A stretch of 64,000 nucleotides of DNA from JABFRG01 sp046351415 (GTDB lineage: Bacteria > Myxococcota_A > Polyangia > Polyangiales > Polyangiaceae). Positions 41,122 through 49,577 of this stretch are shown here, piece by piece (positions within the stretch are counted from its first letter, which is position 1; each line of letters opens with the position of its first letter). Made by a program: the position numbers and the translations under genes. The stretch spans positions 124,001 to 188,000 of the forward strand of contig JAXLYO010000013.1 of NCBI GenBank assembly GCA_046351415.1, read 5' to 3'. The notes beneath the pieces are model-generated. The model was not told the origin of the DNA. It saw nothing but the letters and a program-made list of their open reading frames with translations, and ran no database searches.

Positions 41122-42078
41122 TTAGATTTGCCGAGCCGTACCGAAGATTTGCGTGGCGACTTGCGTCACTGCCGCTTTTACGGCGTCGTCGGAAGAAAAG
41201 CGAACGCGGAATCCAAGCGCGGCGAGCTTTTCGGGGTTGATGAGTGATTTGGGAACGTCGCCGGGCCACCCGCGATCGGTCGTGCCGTAGACGATTTTCG
41301 CCTTGGGATTGGGGCTCGCAGCGACCACGAGCTCGGCGATGCGCTTGACGCTCGTCCAGTCGGCCGGAGCGAGATTGTAGATGCCGAGCGGCTCTTTCGC
41401 GTTGCCCAGCACGTGCAGAAGGCCCGCAGCGCAGTCTTCGACGTGGAGGTAGGGCTTGGCCTGGGTGCCGTCGCCGAGGACCTGTAGTTCTTCCGGCGTT
41501 GCCTGGAGCTTCTTGCAGAAGTCGAGGATGGCGCCGTGCGTGGCTCGCCCGCCAACGACGTTACCGAAACGGCAGATGGACCCGTGAAGGCCGAAGCATT
41601 CGACGTATGCCGAGATGAGCGCCTCGCCGGCAATCTTGCTGGCGCCATAGAGTGAGATGGGAAGTGCGCCGAGCTCGCCTTCGCTGCATTGTTTGTCGGT
41701 CGGTCCGTAGACGGTTCCGCTCGACGAAAAGACGAAGCGTTTGACGTTCGAGAGACGTGCCGCCTCGAGGGCGTTGTAGGTGGCGATGGTGCCCTGCTCG
41801 AGATCGAGGCGCGTCCGCTCGAGGCCCCAGCGCGCTTCGGGGTTTGCGGCCAGGTGGAAGATGGCGTCGTGGCCAGCCGTGGCCTTCGTGAGCGCATCCA
41901 AGTCGAGGGCGTCGCCGCGAACGATGGCGACCCGACCCGACGGCATCGATTTCGCGAGGAACTCTTCTTTGCCGACGGAAAAATTGTCGAAGACAGTGAC
42001 CGAATCTCCGCGGGAAACCAGCTGATCGATCAAATGGCTGCCGATGAAACCGGCGCCGCCCACGACGAGTACTCTCAT
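41122..42078 (-). CDS. NAD-dependent sugar epimerase/dehydratase (UDP-glucose 4-epimerase-like)
   Basis: 318 residues. An extended SDR: G-G-A-G-F-I-G at 7-13 binds NAD, and V-F-S-S-S-G-T-V-Y-G (near 120) and S-L-Y-G-A-S-K-I (near 147-154) hold the catalytic Ser/Thr and Y-x3-K. The length fits GalE-type or related UDP-sugar epimerases, though the precise substrate cannot be set. It is 39 bp downstream-adjacent to the GT2 gene on the same strand (transcribed first), suggesting that it feeds that enzyme. Confidence 0.85.
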   Translation of the reverse strand: MRVLVVGGAGFIGSHLIDQLVSRGDSVTVFDNFSVGKEEFLAKSMPSGRVAIVRGDALDLDALTKATAGHDAIFHLAANPEARWGLERTRLDLEQGTIATYNALEAARLSNVKRFVFSSSGTVYGPTDKQCSEGELGALPISLYGASKIAGEALISAYVECFGLHGSICRFGNVVGGRATHGAILDFCKKLQATPEELQVLGDGTQAKPYLHVEDCAAGLLHVLGNAKEPLGIYNLAPADWTSVKRIAELVVAASPNPKAKIVYGTTDRGWPGDVPKSLINPEKLAALGFRVRFSSDDAVKAAVTQVATQIFGTARQI

Positions 42079-42126
42079 GCGGGCGCATGATAGTCGGCCG
42101 AGGCGGGTCTCGGGGGTGAAAAACGA

Positions 42127-42152
42127 ACGCGTTCAGACGTTCAAACGTTCAG
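42127..42152. repeat. three 8-bp imperfect repeats
   Basis: CGTTC recurs with an 8-bp period (42130, 42138, 42146) inside units of the form xACGTTCA, between the epimerase start and the esterase stop. Confidence 0.6.
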
Positions 42153-42168
42153 GGCACGCGAGTGCGCG

Positions 42169-43164
42169 TCAGGGCAGCGCCTTGAACCAATCCCACGTGA
42201 ATTGGCGATACTCTGGCCGGACCGTGTGATTCCATTCGTTCGGCCAACCCGGATCGAACCAGGTGTCTTCGCAGAACATGACGCTGCCAGGCGATTTGCA
42301 GTTGTTTTGCGTGGTGCAGTTGAACGTCTGGTTGCCGGGAGTCGATTGGAGCGAGCATCCGTTGAAACCCGCCCAACGATCGCGGTTTTCGTAGCCCCAC
42401 GCAATGAGCTCGTCCGGATCCTTGGTGCGGTGCGTGATGAGCACCGGCAAGCGTCCGCAGGCATTGCCCGGGCCGCCCTTGCTTCCGTCACCGACCGAAA
42501 TGGCCTTCACGTAGCCGGCTCGCAAGCAGCCGAGGTGACTCATGAAGATGCCACCATTGCTGAAGCCGAAGCCGAGCACCCGTGACGGGTTGATACAGTA
42601 GTTGTCGGCAAGGACCTGCATCATTTCGTCGAAGAACTTGATGTCCTTCATGCCGAATTGGTCCCACTCCGGCCCGTCGGAATCGGGGAAGACCGTGAGA
42701 CCGTCGTTGCCGACTTGCTGGTCCATGCTGAACCACGACTGGAATGCCGGGCCATTCGTGTACCAGCCGCTGTAGGTGAGCGCGACCGGGTAGTTCGTAT
42801 CGGGGTCGTAGTTGTTCGGACCCCAAACATGGAACGTGCGCCCAGATGGCGTCGTGTGGGTCACGTTCTTCAGCGCGCCCTTCGGAATGCCGCAACCCGC
42901 GCTCGTCGTGGGAAGAACCGGCGGCTGCCACTGCCACGCGTCGACCGGGTCAATCTTCGCGTCCGCGTCGTTCTTCGATTGTCCGCCGTCGGTTTGGGCG
43001 TCTTCCTCCGTCGGCGTCGGTGCGTCGGTGCAGCCATTTCCGCTGCATCCGTCCACCGCACCCCCTCCGTCGGCCAACGGGGTCGTTTGCGTGTCTCCGC
43101 ACGCGATACCGGCTGCGGTGGCTCCGAGGATCGTACACGCCCAAGCGAAGTGACGGATGTTCAT
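42169..43164 (-). CDS. secreted lipoprotein esterase (PHB depolymerase/LpqC-like alpha-beta hydrolase)
   Basis: 331 residues from ATG 43164. The signal peptide ends A-G-I-A-C with Cys22, then an Asp/Gly/Thr-rich linker to about 85. The hydrolase part shows V-A-L-T-Y-S-G-W (oxyanion region) and the nucleophile elbow G-F-S-N-G-G with Ser202. The family includes feruloyl esterases, PHB depolymerase-like and polyester-degrading enzymes. Eight Cys in the mature chain suggest disulfides and a cell-surface location. It is divergent to the methyltransferase-GT2 gene (146 bp between starts). Confidence 0.78.
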   Translation of the reverse strand: MNIRHFAWACTILGATAAGIACGDTQTTPLADGGGAVDGCSGNGCTDAPTPTEEDAQTDGGQSKNDADAKIDPVDAWQWQPPVLPTTSAGCGIPKGALKNVTHTTPSGRTFHVWGPNNYDPDTNYPVALTYSGWYTNGPAFQSWFSMDQQVGNDGLTVFPDSDGPEWDQFGMKDIKFFDEMMQVLADNYCINPSRVLGFGFSNGGIFMSHLGCLRAGYVKAISVGDGSKGGPGNACGRLPVLITHRTKDPDELIAWGYENRDRWAGFNGCSLQSTPGNQTFNCTTQNNCKSPGSVMFCEDTWFDPGWPNEWNHTVRPEYRQFTWDWFKALP

Positions 43165-43310
43165 AAGATAGTCACAAAGTATTGCTTCGACGCCGGGGCG
43201 AGTCAACGTCCGAACCCACAAAGAAAAGAGCATCGAGAGGGCGCCGGGTGTGGCAGAAGTGTCATCCACACCTTCATGGGAAGGACCCAGCGGTCGCACC
43301 TCAGGAAACC

Positions 43311-44741
43311 ATGGCCCTCGAGAACCAAGCACGACTGACGCCGGAGTGGGAGCAGTACTTCCAGCGCCTCCTTTCCTCCGAGCCGCATTTCAAGGGGCCT
43401 CGCGATGCGCTTCGCGAGGACATGATTCACGCGCTGAGGCTCGCCATTCCGCCAACGGCGCGCGTGCTCGAGGTAGGGGTCGGTTCGGGCGCCACCCTCT
43501 CGGCGCTGCCCAACGAGGAGCGCGTAGGGGTCGACATCCTGCCGGAAGCGATTCGTGTCGCGCGCGGGCTCGACCCGACGATGCGCCTCTCGGTGGCAGA
43601 TGCGCTTACGCTCGAGCTCGGCGAAAAATTCGATGCCATCATCTGCGACCGCCTGTGTCACACGGTGAGCGACGTACAACAGCTCCTCCAGCGCCTCGCG
43701 ATGCACCTCACGGGCGACGGTCGCATCTTCATGACCTGCTTCAATTTCCTCTGGTCACTCCCCCTGGGGGCGGGTGAACGCCTCGGTCTCAAGGTGCCTT
43801 CACCCCGAGAGAATTGGTTTTCCGAGGCCGCGCTCGCCGACCTCTTCCGTTTGGCCGATCTCGAGGTCGTACGAAGCGACGACCGGCTGCTGCTCCCCGC
43901 GCGGCTTCCGCTCGCCTCCGCCATTGCGAATCGCTTTCTGGCGAAGGTGCAACCGACGCGCAACTTCTCGCTCTATCGCCTCTACACGCTCGCGAAGGTC
44001 TCACGAGGCGCTGCGACCAAGCCGAAGGTCACCGTGGTCGTGCCCGCGCGAAACGAGGCCGGAAACATCCAAGCCGCCATCGATCGCACACCGGTGATGG
44101 GGAGCGGCACCGAGCTCATTTTCGTCGAAGGCAACTCCACCGACGATACGTGGCCGACCATCGAAGCCGCGGTTGCCGCGTACGAGGGTCCGCTCACGCT
44201 TCGCGCGATGCGCCAGCCCGGGAAGGGAAAGGGGGACGCCGTGCGCGCGGGTTTCGCCGAGGCGACGGGCGACATCCTCATGATCCTCGATGCGGACCTC
44301 ACCGTCCCGCCGGAAGAGCTGCCGAAATTCTACGACGTCCTCGTCTCCGGCAAAGCCGACTATGTGCATGGTACACGTTTGGTGTATCCCATGGAGGACG
44401 AAGCGATGCGGTTCTTGAATCGCATCGGGAACACATTCTTCGCGGAGGCGTTCAGCTTCTTGCTCGACCAGTCCATCAAAGACACTTTGTGTGGAACCAA
44501 AGTGCTCTGGAAGAACGACTACGAGCGAATCGCACGGAACCGCAGCTACTTCGGTGATTTCGACCCCTTCGGTGACTTCGATCTCATCTTCGGTGCTGCG
44601 AAGCTCAATCTTCGCATCCTCGAAGTCCCGATTCGCTACAAAGCCCGTACGTACGGCGAAACGAACATCTCGCGCTTCCGCCACGGGCTCATCCTCCTGC
44701 GCATGAGTGCGTTTGCCGCCAAGAAGATCAAATTCGTCTGA
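43311..44741 (+). CDS. bifunctional methyltransferase-GT2 glycosyltransferase fusion
   Basis: 476 residues from ATG 43311 (CAGGAAACC upstream). Residues 30-200 form a class I methyltransferase with a clear SAM loop, V-L-E-V-G-V-G-S-G (52-60), and F-D-A-I-I-C-D-R-L. Residues 238-476 form a GT2 domain: V-T-V-V-V-P-A-R-N-E-A-G-N-I (240-253), F-V-E-G-N-S-T-D-D-T (271-280) and D-A-D at 327-329. A late R-Y-K-A-R-T-Y-G-E-T-N-I-S-R-F-R-H-G follows, typical of DPM1/ArnC-like transferases. It may methylate and transfer within one protein, or the domains may have separate jobs. gmd follows 8 bp later. Confidence 0.85.
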   Translation: MALENQARLTPEWEQYFQRLLSSEPHFKGPRDALREDMIHALRLAIPPTARVLEVGVGSGATLSALPNEERVGVDILPEAIRVARGLDPTMRLSVADALTLELGEKFDAIICDRLCHTVSDVQQLLQRLAMHLTGDGRIFMTCFNFLWSLPLGAGERLGLKVPSPRENWFSEAALADLFRLADLEVVRSDDRLLLPARLPLASAIANRFLAKVQPTRNFSLYRLYTLAKVSRGAATKPKVTVVVPARNEAGNIQAAIDRTPVMGSGTELIFVEGNSTDDTWPTIEAAVAAYEGPLTLRAMRQPGKGKGDAVRAGFAEATGDILMILDADLTVPPEELPKFYDVLVSGKADYVHGTRLVYPMEDEAMRFLNRIGNTFFAEAFSFLLDQSIKDTLCGTKVLWKNDYERIARNRSYFGDFDPFGDFDLIFGAAKLNLRILEVPIRYKARTYGETNISRFRHGLILLRMSAFAAKKIKFV

Positions 44742-44749
44742 GGCCTCCC

Positions 44750-45805
44750 ATGTCGACCACTCGAAAGAAAGCGCTCATCATCGGCGTCACGGGCCAAGAC
44801 GGCTCGTACCTTGCGGAGCTCTTGCTCGAGAAGAGCTACGAGGTCCACGGTATCGTCCGCCGCGCGAGTACGTTCAACACGGGGCGAATCGAGCATCTCT
44901 ACAAGGATCCTCACGACCCCAATGCGCGGCTCATGCTGCACTACGGCGACCTCGCCGACGGGACGAGTTTGCGTCGCATCCTGGCGCGTGTGCGTCCCAG
45001 TGAGGTCTACAACTTGGGCGCCCAAAGCCACGTGCGCGTCTCGTTCGACGAACCCGAGTACACCGCCGACGTCGTCTCCACGGGCACGCTGCGACTCCTC
45101 GAAGCGGTTCGCGACTATGCGCAAAGCACCGGCGAGCCCATCCGCGTGTATCAAGCGGGGTCGAGTGAGATGTTCGGCTCGGCGCCGGCCCCGCAGAGCG
45201 AGTCGACGCCGTTCCAGCCGCGAAGCCCCTACGCCGTCGCCAAGGTCGCTGCGCACTACTTCGCCATCAACTATCGCGAGAGCTACGGTCTCTTCATCAC
45301 GAACGGCATCTTGTTCAATCACGAGTCTCCGCGTCGTGGTGAGACGTTCGTCACGCGGAAGATCACGCGTGCGGCGGCTCGCATCAAACTGGGCTTGGAG
45401 CAAAAGCTCTATCTCGGCAATCTCGACGCCCGTCGCGACTGGGGCTACGCGAAAGACTATGTCGAAGCGATGTGGCTCATGCTGCAACAGGACAAGCCAG
45501 ACGACTACGTCATCGCGACCGGGGAGTCCTACTCCGTGCGCGACTTTCTCGACCGAGCGTTTGCCCACGTCGGACTCGACTGGAAGAACCACGTCGAGGT
45601 GGACACGCGGTACTTCAGGCCCACGGAAGTCGACTACCTCCGTGGCGACGTCTCGAAGGCCAAGTCCAACCTGGGCTGGGCGCCGCGGCTCTCGTTCGAC
45701 GAGCTCGTGAAGCTGATGGTCGAGTTCGACTTGAAACGCGCGCATCGCGACAAGGAACTCGGCGTCTTCAATGCGGCCGTCGCCGAGGGAAGTGCCCGTG
45801 GCTAA
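44750..45805 (+). CDS. gmd: GDP-mannose 4,6-dehydratase type enzyme
   Basis: 351 residues. An NADP-dependent extended SDR: G-V-T-G-Q-D-G at 12-18 binds the cofactor, and S-S-E-M-F-G at 138-143 contains the catalytic region. Y161-x3-K165 (S-P-Y-A-V-A-K) completes the active site, and F-N-H-E-S-P-R-R-G is the GMD fingerprint. It makes GDP-4-keto-6-deoxymannose from GDP-mannose; close relatives (DmhA/WcbK type) act on GDP-heptose instead. The next gene, fcl, overlaps it by 8 bp, so the two are coupled. Confidence 0.92.
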   Translation: MSTTRKKALIIGVTGQDGSYLAELLLEKSYEVHGIVRRASTFNTGRIEHLYKDPHDPNARLMLHYGDLADGTSLRRILARVRPSEVYNLGAQSHVRVSFDEPEYTADVVSTGTLRLLEAVRDYAQSTGEPIRVYQAGSSEMFGSAPAPQSESTPFQPRSPYAVAKVAAHYFAINYRESYGLFITNGILFNHESPRRGETFVTRKITRAAARIKLGLEQKLYLGNLDARRDWGYAKDYVEAMWLMLQQDKPDDYVIATGESYSVRDFLDRAFAHVGLDWKNHVEVDTRYFRPTEVDYLRGDVSKAKSNLGWAPRLSFDELVKLMVEFDLKRAHRDKELGVFNAAVAEGSARG

Positions 45806-46724
45806 GGTATTCGTGGCCGGGCACCGCGGCCTCGTCGGCTCGGCGCTCGTACGGCGTCTCGAGCGAGAAGTCGGCGTTTCCCTTGTCGTTCGTACGCGGC
45901 AAGAGCTCGACCTGACGGACGCAGGAGCGACGCGCGCCTTCTTCGAGGCGGAGCGACCGACCAATGTCTATTTGGCGGCCGCAAAGGTCGGCGGCATCCT
46001 GGCGAACGACACGTACCCCGCAGACTTCTTGCGGGAAAACCTGCTCATCCAAACGAACGTCTTCGAGGCGGCTCACCGAGTTTCCGTTCGCAGACTCGCC
46101 TTCCTCGGCTCCTCCTGCATCTACCCACGCCTTTGCGATCAGCCCATTCGCGAAGAGTACTTGATGACCGGCCCCCTCGAGCCCACGAACTCCGCCTATG
46201 CGATCGCGAAGATCGCTGGCATCGAAATGGCTCGCGCCTACCGCAAGCAACACGGGATGCATGCCATTTCTCTCATGCCGACGAACCTGTATGGCCCTGG
46301 AGACAACTTCGACCTCGCAGGGTCTCACGTCCTTCCAGCGCTTCTCCGAAAGATGGTGGAGGCGAAGGAGAGCGGCGCACCGAGCGTCACGATATGGGGG
46401 AGCGGGACTCCCAAACGCGAATTCTTGCACGTCGACGACCTCGCCGATGCCGCTGTATTCCTCATGAATCACTACGATTCGCCAGACCCCATCAACGTCG
46501 GCGTCGGTGACGACCTCTCCATTCGAGACCTCGCGGAGCTCATTCGTAGTGTGGTCGGTTTCGAAGGCGAGCTCTCCTTCGACACGCAAAAGCCCGATGG
46601 AACGCCGAGGAAATTACTCGACGTATCGAAGCTGCATGCGCTCGGTTGGCGCGCGAAGATAGGCCTCCGCGAAGGCATCGCGTCTACGTTGCGGTGGTAC
46701 TTGGACCATCGCGCCCCTCGCTGA
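45798..46724 (+). CDS. fcl: GDP-L-fucose synthase type epimerase/reductase
   Basis: 308 residues from GTG 45798, seven bases after GAGGGA; GTG 45792 is an alternative. The N-terminal A-G-H-R-G-L-V-G-S-A (7-16) is the family's cofactor motif. G-S-S-C-I-Y-P (near 104-110) and Y-A-I-A-K (near 133-137) hold the Ser-Tyr-Lys active site. It converts GDP-4-keto-6-deoxymannose to GDP-L-fucose, or an equivalent heptose. It overlaps gmd and is two bases from the following membrane protein. Confidence 0.9.
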   Translation: MAKVFVAGHRGLVGSALVRRLEREVGVSLVVRTRQELDLTDAGATRAFFEAERPTNVYLAAAKVGGILANDTYPADFLRENLLIQTNVFEAAHRVSVRRLAFLGSSCIYPRLCDQPIREEYLMTGPLEPTNSAYAIAKIAGIEMARAYRKQHGMHAISLMPTNLYGPGDNFDLAGSHVLPALLRKMVEAKESGAPSVTIWGSGTPKREFLHVDDLADAAVFLMNHYDSPDPINVGVGDDLSIRDLAELIRSVVGFEGELSFDTQKPDGTPRKLLDVSKLHALGWRAKIGLREGIASTLRWYLDHRAPR

Positions 46725-46726
46725 CG

Positions 46727-48592
46727 ATGCTCGTTCACGAAGTCGTGGCTGCACTGGTGTATCTGCTGCCCATTGCGCTGGGCGTGGTCGCCCTCACGGT
46801 CGCACGAAAGAGCCTCACGGAGATCGCACTTTGGGTTCCCGTTTTGGTCACGGCGGACCTTCTGGCCATCGGCGTGCTCTCGGTCGTCGCCCCGCTTGGA
46901 ACTGCCGCCTTGCTCGTGCGGGGCCTCGAAATCGTGGCGCTTGGCATCGCGGGCGTGCGTTTCCGAGAGAGAACGTGGTCCGGGGTCGTGCTCTTGCGCC
47001 GCCATGGCGCCGCCTTTGCGATTTCCATCGGCGCCGCTGTCGTGGCGGTCGCGCCCTACGTCGAGACATCGCACACGCTCAATATCTGGGATCGCAATTG
47101 GCACGCGCCGCTGGTTGCGTCGATCGAGGGGCAAACGTTCCCCTTCGCGAACGTCTACGAGGCCGGGTCACGACTGCACTATCACTTCTCCGGGGACCTT
47201 CTTGCAGCTTGTTTTCGGGCGTTCTCGTTCGACGCGCTTTCTTCCGCGAGCGCGCTCTCGCTCGCGCACGACGTGTTCATGGGGCTTTCTGCCGGGTGGC
47301 TCGCGCTTTTTCTCGTCAGCATCGGCACGCACCGTGTCGTTGCATGGTTCGCTGGAGTCGCGCTCGCCCTCCACGGATGCATTCCGAGAAACTTCGACGG
47401 AGATCACGACGGCTACGCATTCCATCTGTTCACGAAGCTCTCGTATCGTCCTCATGTTCCGTGTGCGCTCTTCGCGCTGACGGTGCTGGCGGCGCTCGTG
47501 ACGCACCTCGCACTCGCAACGAGAGAGGAGGTGCGCGTTGTCTCCGGCGTGAAGCCCCTCGCGCTCGGGGCGGCGACCTTCCTCGCAGGTATGTCGGACG
47601 AATCGTCCACGGTCGTCTTTCTCTGCGGGATGGGCGCGACCTTCCTGCTTGCGCCCCGCATTTTCGGAAGCACGCGCACGCGAGGTCTTCTGCTTCTCGC
47701 ATTCGCGGGCATGGTGTTTCTCGTCGTCACGATGCTCGTGACCGGGTCGCTCGCGTCGCACGGCGTGGTGAACAAATCGGTGTGGCACGCACCCCGGCTC
47801 GCATGCGTGCTTCGGCCCGACGAGTTGAAGCTGAGTGAGCCGAGCAATGTCCGAATGCTGCTCGTCGTGTGTGCTCCGCCCATCACGTTCTTGTTGGCGA
47901 CGACACTCGGCGCAGCCCGAATCGCTCGCTCGGCAGATGGCGCGCGTACGCGTGCTTTCGGAGCGGCCTTGTTTGGCGGGGTCGTGCTCTCGGTGTGCTT
48001 GTTTCTGGGGACTTGCCTCACCGTGAACGGGGTGGCCAACGAATCGCAGCGCTTCTTCGTTGCCCCTTTCGTCGCGAACCTCGTGGTGGCCGCGGTCTTT
48101 TTCGGTCACGTTCGTGGTCCTTCGCGTGCTCTCACGCTCGTCGCGTTGGTTCTTCCAGCTGCCTACACCCTGTACTTCTTGCGCGTCCAGCTACGAGAGG
48201 AGACCGCGTCACGCATGGGCGAGACCGTTCCGACATGGCGTGACGATCTCTACCGCATCGACTGCCATCGTGACGTCGGCGCTCGCTTTGGTGAACGACC
48301 CTCTGCGTACTACCTCGACGAAGAGGCGTTCATGACGTTCGCGAGTTGCCGGCCTACGTATCTTCCGGGGGCCCGTGCAGTGCAGTGGCCCCTCAAGGTC
48401 TACCCACTCGTCGTCTCGAAGGACCAGCTGGGGGACCCCGCTGTGCGCGAGAGTCACGTGGCTATCTGCCGGGCCGATGGTCGAAACGATGTGTTCTGCA
48501 CGCATTTGCGTTCCGTGCGAGCGTGCGCGGCCGAGGGCGAACGCTTCCTTCGATGCTCGTTCTCGGTGGCCGACCTCCCCCGGTCGCTCTGA
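46727..48592 (+). CDS. large polytopic membrane protein, GT-C-like
   Basis: 621 residues from ATG 46727, two bases after the fcl stop. About 11-13 hydrophobic segments span residues 1-490. Between helices two and three, W-D-R-N-W-H-A-P-L (121-129) and L-H-Y-H-F-S-G-D (150-157) form a loop like the acidic/His first loop of GT-C glycosyltransferases. The C-terminal 130 residues are soluble, with about six Cys. No named family recognised. Its position behind gmd-fcl suggests a role in moving or using the 6-deoxy sugar. Confidence 0.65.
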   Translation: MLVHEVVAALVYLLPIALGVVALTVARKSLTEIALWVPVLVTADLLAIGVLSVVAPLGTAALLVRGLEIVALGIAGVRFRERTWSGVVLLRRHGAAFAISIGAAVVAVAPYVETSHTLNIWDRNWHAPLVASIEGQTFPFANVYEAGSRLHYHFSGDLLAACFRAFSFDALSSASALSLAHDVFMGLSAGWLALFLVSIGTHRVVAWFAGVALALHGCIPRNFDGDHDGYAFHLFTKLSYRPHVPCALFALTVLAALVTHLALATREEVRVVSGVKPLALGAATFLAGMSDESSTVVFLCGMGATFLLAPRIFGSTRTRGLLLLAFAGMVFLVVTMLVTGSLASHGVVNKSVWHAPRLACVLRPDELKLSEPSNVRMLLVVCAPPITFLLATTLGAARIARSADGARTRAFGAALFGGVVLSVCLFLGTCLTVNGVANESQRFFVAPFVANLVVAAVFFGHVRGPSRALTLVALVLPAAYTLYFLRVQLREETASRMGETVPTWRDDLYRIDCHRDVGARFGERPSAYYLDEEAFMTFASCRPTYLPGARAVQWPLKVYPLVVSKDQLGDPAVRESHVAICRADGRNDVFCTHLRSVRACAAEGERFLRCSFSVADLPRSL

Positions 48593-48613
48593 GTCCGACC
48601 ATTGTGAGGCTGC

Positions 48614-48644
48614 GGGCTGTCGCACAATCATCCAGGGACAGCCC
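48614..48644. terminator. hairpin between convergent genes
   Basis: GGGCTGTC (48614-48621) pairs perfectly with GACAGCCC (48637-48644) around a 15-base loop. It ends at the base before the convergent discoidin-gene stop. No T-tract. Confidence 0.45.
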
Positions 48645-49577
48645 CTAGCGCGCGTAGACCTCGATTTCGGAAAGCGCGATGTACCCGAACGTCGGCATGC
48701 GGACGCGTACGTAGCGCGCTTGCGCCTCGAATGTCGAAAGCCACGGGGCTCGCTGACTGAAGGGAGGGCTGCGGCCACTCTTGTACGTGAACGAATGCCC
48801 GTCGTTCGAGACTTCGAGGACGAGGGGGACCGATTCGTTCGCGTACCCGTCACCACGAGGGTAGACGATGACCCGGCGAATCTTCTTTTCGGCGCCAAGA
48901 TCGACAACGACCCATGGCTCGCGTTCTTTCTGCGTGTGAACGCCGAAGTCGCTCTCGACCTTGCCGTTGGCGGCGCCTCGTGGGTCGGGCGTCCCGGGCA
49001 GCTGAGAGCTCGCTGTGACGCGCGCGTGCAGTGCGAGATTCTCGCCTCGCCAGAAGTGACTCACGAGAAGGTACAGCACGTAACCCACGGCCACACCGAT
49101 GGCCGTGAGTCGTGAAATGCGCGCGAAGCGAACGGCAACGCGCGTCCTCGGTTCGATGGCCGCGAGCAACTCTCCACAGAGTGCGCCGAGCGCTTGGTTG
49201 TTCGACGCGACTTCGGCGGGTGGGGGTGCGCTGCTTTCCGGCCATGTATCGCGGTCGCGGGACAAGAGCGCCTCGATGGGTCGACCGGCGACATAGGCGA
49301 GGAGCGCGTCACGCGCAGTTTGCCGACTCGGGCATTCCGGGACTTCGTTTCGAACGGTGCTCGCGTGTGCTTCCGCGAGATAGAGCAGGGCTTCCTCGTA
49401 GAGACGGTAGGCTACGAGTGCGTCGCTCGGGTTTGGGTTTTCCGTCGCGGCGCGGATGAACGTGGAGGCACGCGCCACCCGATCGGAGACGAACGCCTGG
49501 AGCGCCGGCGGACGCGAAGCCACCTTCGACGTGGCTTCGCGTTGCAGAAAGAACTCGCGCACGTCCTCCACAATCAT
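48645..49577 (-). CDS. membrane protein with C-terminal discoidin (F5/8 type C) domain
   Basis: 310 residues. A helical N-terminal region of about 150 residues (cytoplasmic by the positive-inside rule) precedes one membrane helix at about 152-175. An extracytoplasmic beta domain from about 180 follows, with P-W-V-V-V-D-L-G-A-E-K-K-I-R-R-V-I-V-Y-P-R-G, R-Y-V-R-V-R-M-P and the final L-S-E-I-E-V-Y-A-R. That is the discoidin/CBM32-like layout, which usually binds glycans or surfaces. Its ATG overlaps the stop of the YfhO-like gene upstream by four bases, so the two proteins are probably made together. Confidence 0.8.
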   Translation of the reverse strand: MIVEDVREFFLQREATSKVASRPPALQAFVSDRVARASTFIRAATENPNPSDALVAYRLYEEALLYLAEAHASTVRNEVPECPSRQTARDALLAYVAGRPIEALLSRDRDTWPESSAPPPAEVASNNQALGALCGELLAAIEPRTRVAVRFARISRLTAIGVAVGYVLYLLVSHFWRGENLALHARVTASSQLPGTPDPRGAANGKVESDFGVHTQKEREPWVVVDLGAEKKIRRVIVYPRGDGYANESVPLVLEVSNDGHSFTYKSGRSPPFSQRAPWLSTFEAQARYVRVRMPTFGYIALSEIEVYAR

